DNA of 38,160 nt, taken from NCBI GenBank assembly GCA_030066885.1, contig JASJAT010000045.1, positions 1 to 38,160 on the forward strand, written 5' to 3'. Both the position numbers and the translations under genes were made by a program. The notes under the pieces are model-generated. The model was not told where the DNA came from. It worked only from the letters and a program-made list of their open reading frames with translations, and did no database searches. Shown piece after piece: positions 1-7,404 of the stretch (position 1 is the stretch's first letter; every line of letters begins with the position of its first letter). The DNA is from Arenicellales bacterium (GTDB taxonomy: Bacteria; Pseudomonadota; Gammaproteobacteria; Arenicellales; JAANXG01).

Positions 1-272
1 GAGTGGTATTGTTTGTTCGCCTTAGAGAAGGGGTGAATTTGGATGAGCATTTAATCGACGAGATAAAAACTCGAATTAGAGAGAACACAACCATTCGACA
101 TGTCCCCGCAAAAGTCATTCAAGTTGCCGATATCCCGCGGACAAAAAGCGGAAAGATCGTCGAGCTGGCTGTTCGCAGCATTGTGCACGGCGAACAAGTC
201 AAAAACAAAGAGGCGCTTGCTAATCCCGAAAGCCTGGAGTTGTTCAAAGATCTAGCGGATTTACAAACATGA
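1..272 (+). CDS. Acetoacetyl-CoA synthetase, C-terminal end (partial)
   Basis: Only the last ~90 codons are present; the gene enters from the left edge in the frame whose first full codon is at 3. The visible part is the small C-terminal domain of an ANL-superfamily adenylating enzyme: RHVPAKV, then [11 protein letters not shown] with the conserved catalytic lysine of the SGK motif, and a tail ([17 protein letters not shown]) typical of acetoacetate-CoA ligases rather than acetyl-CoA synthetases. The enzyme activates acetoacetate to acetoacetyl-CoA in the cytosol, which fits the beta-oxidation genes downstream. The identification rests on the tail signature alone, so another acyl-CoA synthetase is possible. 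Confidence 0.8.
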   Translation, partial: VVLFVRLREGVNLDEHLIDEIKTRIRENTTIRHVPAKVIQVADIPRTKSGKIVELAVRSIVHGEQVKNKEALANPESLELFKDLADLQT

Positions 273-310
273 CTATCTTGTTATTTCATGTCCGGGAAAA
301 AGAGAAACGC

Positions 311-382
311 TCTCGCCAAGAAGCCAAGGTCGCAGAAGTGGTACAAGTGGGTACCGTTAACGGAGCTAAGGATGCAAAGCAT
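311..382 (+). repeat. Dispersed repeat, copy 1 (pairs with 26824-26935)
   Basis: It begins with ctctcgccaagaagccaag and continues through agaagtggtaca and ggagctaaggatgcaaagc. The same order of words with a few substitutions occurs at 26824-26902, between two unrelated genes. No ORF with a recognisable product covers it. Both copies are followed 30-40 bases later by a reversed REP-like hairpin. Confidence 0.6.
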
Positions 383-411
383 ACACCCCCGTACATGCGG
401 GAACCCAGCTA

Positions 412-438
412 TATCGCGGCGAGGACGCCGCTCCTGCA
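412..438 (-). repeat. REP-like hairpin element
   Basis: Read on the minus strand this is a ggagcggcg-tcct-cgccgcgat unit: a 6-bp GCGGCG/CGCCGC stem with a four-base loop. It matches the family at 1773, 21356, 30112, 36344 and 37352. It lies just before the CaiB-like gene. Confidence 0.65.
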
Positions 439-450
439 AACTTTCGAGCT

Positions 451-1596
451 ATGAGACCTCCACCTCTTTCTGGCAACCGAGTTCTGGATCTCACCAGACT
501 TTTGCCAGGACCTTTGTGTACCCAGCATCTGGCAGACATGGGCGCTGACGTGATTAAAATTGAAGACACCCATACCGGGGACTATGCCCGTACCATGCGC
601 GGATACTTCGACCTGGTTAACCGTAATAAGCGCTCGATGAAACTGGATCTCAAAAGCGAGCAGGGTCGTTCTACCTTTTTGAAGCTGAGCGAAACTGCGG
701 ATGTGATAGTGGAAGGATTTCGTCCAGGTGTTGTAGACCGATTGGGCGTGGGCTATGACGTGGTGCGCAGGGTCAACGAAAAGATCGTGTATTGTGCGTT
801 GACCGGTTACGGTCAAACCGGTCCCTTCCAGCAGCAAGCGGGTCACGATCTGAACTATTGTTCATATAACGGAATAACTGAGCAAAACGGAGTTAATGAT
901 GCAATTCCGACCATTCCAAATCTGCAAATAGCTGATTTGCTTGGCGGCACGCTTAGCGCAGTGATGGGGATATTGGCTGGGTTGGTCGATGCCAAAACCA
1001 CCGGACGAGGGCGGTATGTTGACGTTGCCATGGCAGACTGCTCTTTGGCCCACAGCATCATGGCACTGATGGACTTGAACGAGCGCGGTCGTCCCGATCC
1101 GCGAGGGACAGGAATGTTGTCCGGTGGGCTACCTTGGTATTCCATATATGAGACCGCTGATAAAAAGTATGTTGCACTCGGGGCATTGGAAAATAAATTT
1201 TGGGTTGAATTGTGTTCAACCCTTGGCAGGCCGGAATGGAGTGATCAACAATCAGCATCACCCGACGTATTGGAGCAGATCCGCAATGAGCTTAAGGATC
1301 TGTTTGCCACCCAAACCCAAGCCTATTGGATCGAGCGATTTGAAAAATCAGATTGCTGTTTCTCACCCGTACTCAGTCTGGATCAGACTGTCAAGCATGA
1401 GCAGTTCTTGGCCCGTGAGATGTTTGCTCATAACGATGAACGAATTCAGTACGCATTTCCGGTGAAATTCAATGACTATAAATTTGAGGTTAAGCGTCAA
1501 GCCCCAGAATACGGTGAACACACCGAAGAGCTGCTGTCGGAACTGGGCTACAGCTTCAGCGACATAGCCGATTTAAAGACGCAAGGTGTCATCTAG
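451..1596 (+). CDS. CaiB/BaiF CoA-transferase family protein, alpha-methylacyl-CoA racemase-like
   Basis: The 381 residues cover a full family III CoA-transferase fold. The N-terminus (VLDLTRLLPGPLCTQHLADMG, then VIKIE) is the family hallmark. AGHDLNY (His132) and GRYVDVAM (Asp191) match the His/Asp pair that performs proton transfer in alpha-methylacyl-CoA racemase, so racemisation of 2-methyl-branched acyl-CoAs is more likely than CoA transfer between acids. The product is cytosolic. It precedes the etfBA/acyl-CoA dehydrogenase operon by ~300 bp of repeat DNA, so it probably has its own transcript. An AMACR role would let (2R)-methyl acyl-CoAs enter the downstream dehydrogenase. The substrate cannot be read from sequence. 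Confidence 0.85.
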   Translation: MRPPPLSGNRVLDLTRLLPGPLCTQHLADMGADVIKIEDTHTGDYARTMRGYFDLVNRNKRSMKLDLKSEQGRSTFLKLSETADVIVEGFRPGVVDRLGVGYDVVRRVNEKIVYCALTGYGQTGPFQQQAGHDLNYCSYNGITEQNGVNDAIPTIPNLQIADLLGGTLSAVMGILAGLVDAKTTGRGRYVDVAMADCSLAHSIMALMDLNERGRPDPRGTGMLSGGLPWYSIYETADKKYVALGALENKFWVELCSTLGRPEWSDQQSASPDVLEQIRNELKDLFATQTQAYWIERFEKSDCCFSPVLSLDQTVKHEQFLAREMFAHNDERIQYAFPVKFNDYKFEVKRQAPEYGEHTEELLSELGYSFSDIADLKTQGVI

Positions 1597-1645
1597 ATTG
1601 GTAGCCGACGCCAAAGGTTGTGCATTGCCCTTATAGAAGCAAAGA

Positions 1646-1757
1646 TAACTCTCGCAAAGACGCAAAGGACGCCAAGAAAGAAACAATAGTTATGTCCTAT
1701 AACATCAAGGTTGACTCGTTGCGAGCTTGGCGTCTTGGCGAGAGTTTTTCTTTTTTG
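1646..1757. repeat. Long imperfect palindrome of the gcaaag/cgccaag family, copy 1
   Basis: The left arm reads ctctcgcaaagacgcaaag and gacgccaagaaag; the right arm reads gcgagcttggcgtcttggcg followed by agag and a T-rich run. The arms are imperfect reverse complements across ~50 bases. The same ~110-base design recurs at 14108-14218. Together with the REP unit at 1773 it fills the 304-base gap between the CaiB-like gene and etfB; no gene is seen in this gap. Confidence 0.65.
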
Positions 1758-1772
1758 GCGTTTCAGAGCCTA

Positions 1773-1805
1773 GTAGGAGCGGCGCCATCGCCGCGATTAA
1801 TCGGC
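1773..1805 (+). repeat. REP-like hairpin element
   Basis: GTAG head followed by gagcggcg-ccat-cgccgcga, a 6-bp stem with a four-base loop, then a ttaatcgg tail that also occurs at 7301-7308. It is a clear member of the window's REP-like family. Confidence 0.7.
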
Positions 1806-1900
1806 TTCGTCAATCCATTGCAGTCTAGGGCGGCAGCGGGTAAATTACCCCGCCCCAAAATCAACATGTAGGATAACCAGCCCAGCAAGGTGCTTAAGAG

Positions 1901-2650
1901 ATGAAAATACTAGTGCCGATCAAGCGCGTTGTGGATTACAACGTCAAAGTTCGCGTCAAGAGTGATCAGACAGGCGTGGAAACAGCCAACGTTAAGATGT
2001 CGATGAACCCTTTTGACGAGATTGCAGTTGAGGAGGCGATAAGGCTGCAAGAGGCAGGTACCGCTGAGGAAATCGTCATTGTCTCTATCGGTATTAAGCA
2101 ATGCCAAGAGACTATTCGTACGGCGTTAGCCATGGGTGCTGACCGGGGTATTCTGGTGGAGACCGAAGAGGAGGTGCAACCGCTTGCGGTAGCCAAGATA
2201 CTCAAACACTTGGTGGAGAAAGAATCACCGCAGTTGGTGATAACCGGCAAGCAGGCTATCGACGATGACAACAATCAGACGGGCCAACTACTGGCTGCGT
2301 TGCTGGGATGGTCTCAAGGTACGTTTGCATCAAAACTGGAGTTCACCGACGACCGGCTTAAACTCACCCGTGAGGTAGATGGAGGGCTGGAAACAGTGTC
2401 ATTGTCTTTACCTTCCGTGGTGACTACCGATCTGCGTTTGAACGAGCCGCGGTTTGTCAAATTACCCAACATCATGAAAGCTAAAAAGAAACAACTGGAC
2501 ATTATCCCAATGGACAGCTTGGGTTTAGATACAACATCGCGAGTGAAAATCCTGAAAGTTGAAGACCCTCCCCAACGCGAGGCCGGCATCAAGGTTGATA
2601 GTGTTGAGGAATTGATTGATAAACTCAAAAACGAAGCGAAGGTGATCTAA
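1901..2650 (+). CDS. etfB: Electron transfer flavoprotein, beta subunit
   Basis: 249 residues, the normal length for EtfB. It begins [17 protein letters not shown], has the [17 protein letters not shown] segment, and carries [17 protein letters not shown], part of the AMP-binding and ETF-beta signature region. With EtfA it accepts electrons from acyl-CoA dehydrogenases and passes them to ETF-ubiquinone oxidoreductase, which is encoded at 18365-20023. Its stop codon (2648-2650) overlaps the etfA ATG by one base, implying translational coupling. The start follows a weak ribosome site, but the N-terminus matches the family exactly. Confidence 0.97.
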   Translation: MKILVPIKRVVDYNVKVRVKSDQTGVETANVKMSMNPFDEIAVEEAIRLQEAGTAEEIVIVSIGIKQCQETIRTALAMGADRGILVETEEEVQPLAVAKILKHLVEKESPQLVITGKQAIDDDNNQTGQLLAALLGWSQGTFASKLEFTDDRLKLTREVDGGLETVSLSLPSVVTTDLRLNEPRFVKLPNIMKAKKKQLDIIPMDSLGLDTTSRVKILKVEDPPQREAGIKVDSVEELIDKLKNEAKVI

Positions 2651-3582
2651 TGGGAGTTTTAGTCGTTGCTGAGCACGATAATGAAGTGCTCCAGGAGTCC
2701 ACGCTCAATGCGGTGACTGCAGGGTTGGAAATCAATGCCGAAGTTTCGGTGTTAGTGGCAGGGCAAAACTGTGGTGGTGTTGTAGACAGCGTTGGTAAGG
2801 TCGCGGGAGTAAGCAAAGTGCTCAGTTGTGAACACGAGCTATATGAGCACCAGCTAGCGGAAAGCCTGGCTGGCTTGATCGCATCCATCGCGAGTGACTA
2901 CACGCATATTTTGGCAGCCGCCACCAGTCAAGGTAAGAATGTTCTTCCCAGGGTGGCTGGGTTGCTCGATGTGGCGCCGATCTCAGATATCACCGATATA
3001 CAGTCTGCAGATACATTCGTGCGCCCCATCTACGCTGGCAATGCGATAGCAACCGTACAATCCGAAGATACCATCAAGATCGTGACCATTAGACCGACCA
3101 CCTTCGACGCTGCGGCTGCCGACGGAGGTAGTGCCGAAATCGTATCAATCGATCCGCACGATGATAAACAGGACCTGTCGCAGTTTATGGGTCAAGAATT
3201 GACGCAGTCTGACCGGCCTGAGTTGACCAGCGCACGCATCGTCGTATCAGGTGGGCGCGGTATGGGTAGTTCGGAAAACTTTCAAATCATCGAAGCCCTG
3301 GCTGACAAGTTAAACGCTGCGGTAGGTGCATCCCGCGCTGCCGTGGATGCCGGCTATGTCCCCAACGACTATCAGGTAGGACAAACCGGCAAAGTGGTTG
3401 CGCCGGATCTTTACGTTGCTGTGGGTATCTCTGGTGCTATCCAGCACTTGGCCGGGATGAAGGACAGTAAAGTCATCGTGGCCATAAACAAAGACGAAGA
3501 AGCGCCCATATTTCAAGTAGCGGACTACGGGATGGTTGCGGATTTGTTCGATGTCGTTCCCAAATTGACTGAATCGCTGTAA
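2650..3582 (+). CDS. etfA: Electron transfer flavoprotein, alpha subunit
   Basis: 310 residues, as usual for EtfA. The N-terminal half is the Rossmann-like domain shared with EtfB. The C-terminal half binds [37 protein letters not shown], and [17 protein letters not shown], the classic EtfA signature. It forms the cytosolic EtfAB heterodimer with the upstream gene. The ATG overlaps the etfB stop by one base, and the acyl-CoA dehydrogenase begins 10 bases after this stop, so the three form one operon dedicated to oxidation of acyl-CoA esters. Confidence 0.97.
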   Translation: MGVLVVAEHDNEVLQESTLNAVTAGLEINAEVSVLVAGQNCGGVVDSVGKVAGVSKVLSCEHELYEHQLAESLAGLIASIASDYTHILAAATSQGKNVLPRVAGLLDVAPISDITDIQSADTFVRPIYAGNAIATVQSEDTIKIVTIRPTTFDAAAADGGSAEIVSIDPHDDKQDLSQFMGQELTQSDRPELTSARIVVSGGRGMGSSENFQIIEALADKLNAAVGASRAAVDAGYVPNDYQVGQTGKVVAPDLYVAVGISGAIQHLAGMKDSKVIVAINKDEEAPIFQVADYGMVADLFDVVPKLTESL

Positions 3583-3592
3583 CGGAATCCTC

Positions 3593-5368
3593 GTGACCTA
3601 CTCCGCACCCCTCCAGGATATGGAGTTTGTTCTCAACGAACTCTGCGATTTAGAGGGCGTTTGTTCCTTACCTGGGTTACAGGAAACAACCCCGGACCTG
3701 GCGTCGGCCGTGCTGGAGGAAGCGGCTAAGATTGCAAGCGAAGTTCTGGCGCCGCTCAACCGCCAGGGCGATACCCAGGGTGCGAAGCACCTGGATGGAA
3801 AGGTAGTCACTCCGGACGGTTGGAAGGAAGCCTATCGGGAATTCATCGAAGGGGGCTGGAATTCAATTTCCTTCAGCGAAAAGTACGGCGGGCAAAGCCT
3901 ACCTTATCTAGTGGCAACGGCGGTTCAAGAAATGTGGCACGCCTCCAACATGTCCTTTGCCTTATGTCCCATGCTTACCCAGACTGCCATGGAAGCACTC
4001 CTCATGCATGGTTCGGACGCTTTAAAACAGACCTACCTGCCTAAGATGGTATCCGGTGAATGGACCGGAACCATGAATCTAACAGAATCCCAAGCTGGGT
4101 CCGATTTGAGCGCGGTACGCACCCAGGCCGAACCAAATGGTGATCACTACCGATTATACGGTCAGAAAATATTTATCACCTATGGTGACCACGATTTAAC
4201 TGAAAACATTATCCACATGGTGCTGGCTCGCACGCCCAATGCACCTGAGGGTGTCAGAGGGATATCGTTGTTTCTCGTTCCGAAGTTGCTGGTCAATACG
4301 GATGGATCTGTGGGGGAGCCCAACGATGTTCGCTGTGTTTCTATCGAGCACAAACTCGGTATCCACGGCAGTCCGACTTGTGTACTCGCCTATGGTGATA
4401 AAGAGGGCGCGGTGGGTTATTTGGTTGGTGAGGAAAACCAGGGCCTGGTGTATATGTTTGTCATGATGAACTTGGCGCGTCACGCGGTCGGTGTTGAAGG
4501 CCTGGCTATTGCTGAGCGGGCCTACCAGCAAGCTGCCAGTTTTGCAAAGGAGCGAGTCCAGGGTCGACCGATCGGGACCAAGAGTGGGGATCGCGTAAGT
4601 ATCATCCACCACGCCGATGTACGCCGCATGTTGATGACTATGAGATGTAAAGTGGAGGCCATGCGGTCTCTGGCCTATTTATGGGCGGGGGCTTTTGACA
4701 AGTCCACACACCACCCGGATGAGGACGAACGTCTGCGCCAACAACAAATAGTTGAATTGCTGACTCCGATAGTGAAGGGATGGTGTACAGAGACCGGGAA
4801 CCAGCTTGCCTCTCTAGGTGTGCAGGTGCACGGGGGCATGGGATTCATTGAAGAGACGGGGGCGGCCCAACATTTTCGCGATGCCCGTATCACTACCATA
4901 TATGAGGGTACCACGGGCATACAAGCTGGAGACCTGGTTGGACGAAAGTTGCTTCGGGATGGAGGTGCCGCTGCCGTTATGATGCTGGAGACGATGCGCA
5001 AAATCGAACCGTCGATGGCAGATATCAAGGAGTTTGACAAGATTTATAAACAATCCCTGGACGACCTGGAGCAGGCTACCCAATGGTTGCTCAAGGCAGC
5101 CATGGAAGATCCGCAGCTGCCGGCGGCCGCAAGCTACTACTACTTGGAACTATGGGGTGTCGTGGTCGGCGGATGGTTGATGGCAAAAAGTGCGTTGGCC
5201 GCCCAAAAGAAGAAGTCGGCTGGCGAGGGTGATAAGGCTTTTTACGACAACAAGATAAAAACAGCGAGTTACTACGCGGCGCATGTATTATCCGGCACTA
5301 CCGGGTTGAGGCACACGATCATCGAGGGCTCGGATGACGTGATGGCCTTGCAAGTGGAAGATTTTTAA
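3593..5368 (+). CDS. Acyl-CoA dehydrogenase (FAD, large FadE-like type with C-terminal extension)
   Basis: The 591 residues start at GTG. Order: N-terminal helical domain with KYGGQSLPYLV, the flavin-binding MNLTESQAGSDLSAV block (161-175), KIFITYGDHDL, then the C-terminal helical bundle with GMGFIEETGAAQHFRDARI and TIYEGTTGIQ. Glu438 in YEGTTG is at the place of the catalytic base in medium-chain acyl-CoA dehydrogenase. About 140 residues follow, matching the extra C-terminal domain of ~590-residue bacterial acyl-CoA dehydrogenases. It catalyses the first step of beta-oxidation and reduces the ETF encoded just upstream (10-base gap). Its stop lies at the boundary of a 26-bp inverted repeat. 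Chain length preference is unknown. Confidence 0.94.
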   Translation: MTYSAPLQDMEFVLNELCDLEGVCSLPGLQETTPDLASAVLEEAAKIASEVLAPLNRQGDTQGAKHLDGKVVTPDGWKEAYREFIEGGWNSISFSEKYGGQSLPYLVATAVQEMWHASNMSFALCPMLTQTAMEALLMHGSDALKQTYLPKMVSGEWTGTMNLTESQAGSDLSAVRTQAEPNGDHYRLYGQKIFITYGDHDLTENIIHMVLARTPNAPEGVRGISLFLVPKLLVNTDGSVGEPNDVRCVSIEHKLGIHGSPTCVLAYGDKEGAVGYLVGEENQGLVYMFVMMNLARHAVGVEGLAIAERAYQQAASFAKERVQGRPIGTKSGDRVSIIHHADVRRMLMTMRCKVEAMRSLAYLWAGAFDKSTHHPDEDERLRQQQIVELLTPIVKGWCTETGNQLASLGVQVHGGMGFIEETGAAQHFRDARITTIYEGTTGIQAGDLVGRKLLRDGGAAAVMMLETMRKIEPSMADIKEFDKIYKQSLDDLEQATQWLLKAAMEDPQLPAAASYYYLELWGVVVGGWLMAKSALAAQKKKSAGEGDKAFYDNKIKTASYYAAHVLSGTTGLRHTIIEGSDDVMALQVEDF

Positions 5369-5443
5369 ACCGGGGACAGTATACTTTTTAACACCGTGAT
5401 ATCAGCGTTAAACGGAAGTTAAAAAGTATACTGTCCCCGGTTT
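5367..5443. repeat. Perfect 26-bp inverted repeat between convergent genes, probable bidirectional terminator
   Basis: Arms 5367-5392 and 5418-5443 are perfect reverse complements (aaaccggggacagtatac, then tttttaac) around a 25-base loop. The left arm begins with the last two bases of the acyl-CoA dehydrogenase stop (TAA, 5366-5368). The right arm contains the stop of the convergent DsbA-like gene (5442-5444) except its final base. A 24-base piece of the same arm recurs at 14248-14272. It lies exactly where a bidirectional terminator would be expected, but its recurrence points to a mobile repeat end. Confidence 0.8.
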
Positions 5444-6074
5444 AACTGCGTCGGGCGGAGGCGACGGGTAGATTTTCTACACGTTGCATTTCCGGGTCCT
5501 TGAATAGATCCGGGTCATCAAGATAATCCAGAAAAAAGTCAAACAGATCTACGCCCCAGAAAATCTCTCCGTCCACTCGAAATGAGGGTACCCCGAACAC
5601 CCCCTTGGCGATTGCATAATCCGTATTGTCATGCAAGCGTTGCTTGACCTCGCTAGATTGAATCAATTCATCCGCGTTGGGTACGTTCAACTGGTGGATC
5701 AAATGTGACCAGGCCTCCGGCTCGTCGGGCAGCTTTCCTTCACGAAATACAAACCGAAATAAGTCGCGCACCACGTCCGGTCGGTTGTCGAGGGCGATCG
5801 AAAGTCGCAACAAAGGCAGAGGGTTGAACGGGTGGGCACGTGGAAAAGTCAAGGGGATATTGTGTTTGCGCGCGATCCATATGCAGGATCGGAAAGTGAG
5901 TTTACGCTTCGCATCGATCTCGACCGGCCCTTTCTGACCCCAATGATTCAGTAAACCTGCAAACAAGACGGGCTTGTACTCAAGTTGAACTGTCTGCGGC
6001 AGGCGGTGCAGTATTTCGCATTGAAAATAAGAGTAGGGCGAGACAAAATCAAAAAACCATTCGACTGTCTTCAT
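5442..6074 (-). CDS. 2-hydroxychromene-2-carboxylate isomerase family protein (DsbA-like)
   Basis: 210 residues. It starts MKTVEWFFDFVSPYSYFQ; the FDFVSPYSY motif marks the kappa-class GST/DsbA-like fold, with serine replacing the CxxC of true DsbA. The central part is helical (IALDNRPDVVRDLFRFVF) and the end has GVFGVPSFRVDGEIFWGVD, the cis-Pro thioredoxin-fold segment. Characterised relatives use glutathione to isomerise hydroxychromene carboxylate in naphthalene breakdown, but many are uncharacterised and no aromatic-degradation genes flank this one. It has no signal peptide, so it is cytosolic. It is divergent from the thioesterase gene with only 21 bases between start codons. Confidence 0.85.
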   Translation of the reverse strand: MKTVEWFFDFVSPYSYFQCEILHRLPQTVQLEYKPVLFAGLLNHWGQKGPVEIDAKRKLTFRSCIWIARKHNIPLTFPRAHPFNPLPLLRLSIALDNRPDVVRDLFRFVFREGKLPDEPEAWSHLIHQLNVPNADELIQSSEVKQRLHDNTDYAIAKGVFGVPSFRVDGEIFWGVDLFDFFLDYLDDPDLFKDPEMQRVENLPVASARRS

Positions 6075-6095
6075 GAAACAATAATAACGTTAGAT

Positions 6096-6512
6096 ATGCC
6101 TAAAATCACGCCGCGAGAATTTGAGTCCATTGCCAAGGATCGGGTACCCATAGTTAACTACCTAGGTTGTTCGATTGAAGAGATCGGGGAAGGAACAGCC
6201 AAGGGGAGAGCGGTCTACCGAGAGGAGTTCTTGCGTCCGGGCGGAACCGTCGCCGGACCAGTGCTCATGGCCCTCGCCGATTTCGTCATGTATGCAGCCG
6301 TGTTGAGTAAGATCGGACGGGTGGAACTGGCGGTGACGACAAACTTAAGCATCAATTTCCTGCGAAGGCCAAGCCCAAATGATGTCGTTGCCTACGCCAG
6401 CTTGATCAAGTTGGGCAAGAGGTTGGCAGTGGGCGAAGTCGATCTCTATTCAGATGGGGAGGAGGAATTGATTGCCCATGTGACATGTACTTATTCAATA
6501 CCGCCAGATTGA
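6096..6512 (+). CDS. PaaI-family hotdog thioesterase
   Basis: The ATG at 6096 gives 138 residues, the normal length for a single hotdog domain; an in-frame extension back to 5985 would overlap the divergent gene and adds unrelated sequence. The core has GGTVAGPVLMALADFVMYAAV, where the hotdog central helix lies, and TTNLSINFLRRP followed by beta strands ending in IAHVTCTYSIP. It would hydrolyse an acyl- or aryl-CoA ester to the free acid and CoA in the cytosol. The usual HGG-type acid/base motif is altered here (GGTVAG), so activity should not be taken for granted. Confidence 0.83.
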   Translation: MPKITPREFESIAKDRVPIVNYLGCSIEEIGEGTAKGRAVYREEFLRPGGTVAGPVLMALADFVMYAAVLSKIGRVELAVTTNLSINFLRRPSPNDVVAYASLIKLGKRLAVGEVDLYSDGEEELIAHVTCTYSIPPD

Positions 6513-6587
6513 GTTTTGTAAGAAAGCAAAATCAGAGCTGGGTGGTCTATATATTTTATAACTTAAGCTATAAGCCATAATTAAGCG

Positions 6588-7271
6588 ATGCCAATTCACT
6601 TCGCAAATATTGAAGCCTGTGTCTTTGATGCCTATGGCACCTTGTTTGATGTTCATTCTGCAGTGGCGCGGTATGAAAGCCGAATTGGGGCGCGAGCGGA
6701 CGCTGTTTCAAATTTGTGGCGCCTGAAGCAGCTACAATACACCTGGCTGCGCAGTTTAATGGGGAAGCACGTACCGTTTTGGCAGCTTACCGGTGATGCC
6801 CTGGACTACGCACTGGACGCACACAATATTTCAGATCAGTCGCTGCGCGACGACCTCATGTCCGCCTACATGGAATTGGATGCATACCCAGAGGTGCGGG
6901 ATACTTTGTCCAGGCTAAAAGACGCTGGACTGAAAACTGCCATCCTATCTAACGGCTCACCGGAAATGCTGGAATCGGGCGCGGCCAGTGCGGGCATAGC
7001 CGATCTTCTAGATGAAAACCTGTCGGTAGAAGAAGTCGGCATCTACAAGCCAGACCCACGCGTGTACCAATTAGCTGTTGATCGGTTGGGCGTGGCTAAG
7101 GAACGGATCAGTTTTCAGTCTTCAAATGCGTGGGATGCCGTGGGCGCAGCTACTTTCGGTTTTCGTGTAGCCTGGATAAATCGGTTTGGTCAAGGCAGGG
7201 AAAGATTAACTGATGACCCAGATGTAGAGTTGAAAACGCTCGACGAGTTGTTGCCGATTGTGGGGGCATAA
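6588..7271 (+). CDS. Haloacid dehalogenase type II (HAD superfamily hydrolase)
   Basis: 227 residues, typical of L-2-haloacid dehalogenases. Motif I is FDAYGTLFD with the nucleophile at Asp14; the helical cap follows (LWRLKQLQYTWLRSLMG). Motif II is ILSNGSPEML, motif III lysine lies in YKPDPRVYQLA, and motif IV is SSNAWDAVGAATFGF. The LSNG and SSN blocks are those of true 2-haloacid dehalogenases rather than phosphatases. These cytosolic enzymes convert L-2-haloacids to D-2-hydroxyacids. A D-2-hydroxyacid dehydrogenase is convergent next door, so the two could in principle act in sequence, although many members are annotated without a tested substrate. Confidence 0.85.
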   Translation: MPIHFANIEACVFDAYGTLFDVHSAVARYESRIGARADAVSNLWRLKQLQYTWLRSLMGKHVPFWQLTGDALDYALDAHNISDQSLRDDLMSAYMELDAYPEVRDTLSRLKDAGLKTAILSNGSPEMLESGAASAGIADLLDENLSVEEVGIYKPDPRVYQLAVDRLGVAKERISFQSSNAWDAVGAATFGFRVAWINRFGQGRERLTDDPDVELKTLDELLPIVGA

Positions 7272-7277
7272 TCCCGC

Positions 7278-7308
7278 TAGGAGTAGCGTCCTCGCGGCAG
7301 TTAATCGG
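7278..7308 (+). repeat. Degenerate REP-like element
   Basis: taggagtagcg-tcct-cgcggcag followed by ttaatcgg. It keeps the head and the tail of the copy at 1773 but the stem has decayed. It lies seven bases after the haloacid dehalogenase stop. Confidence 0.5.
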
Positions 7309-7328
7309 TTAAATACTGGGCTCCTCCG

Positions 7329-7401
7329 AAAAGTTTAAAGTTCAAAGTTTAAAGATTAAAGGCAAGCTTTTTCTTTAAACTTTATACTTTTCACTTTAAT
7401 C
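7329..7401. repeat. AT-rich palindrome between convergent genes, copy 1
   Basis: The left arm repeats aaagtttaaag/ttcaaagtttaaag; the right arm reads tctttaaactttatac and cttttcactttaat. The arms can pair over most of their length, and the centre is gcaagctt. Similar arms occur at 15946-16030, 18239-18361 and 23391-23421. Placed between two converging stops, it could end transcription from both sides. Confidence 0.6.
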
Positions 7402-7404
7402 TAC

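Noticed and set aside
409-846. 145-codon minus-strand ORF over the start of the CaiB-like gene
   Set aside because: It lies antisense to a gene with clear family motifs and has no recognisable product itself.
1620-1871. 83-codon ORF in the gap before etfB
   Set aside because: It translates the dispersed palindrome and REP unit; no family resemblance and no ribosome site.
5985-6095. N-terminal extension of the thioesterase frame back to 5985
   Set aside because: It overlaps the divergent isomerase gene and adds residues unlike hotdog proteins; ATG 6096 gives the normal length.
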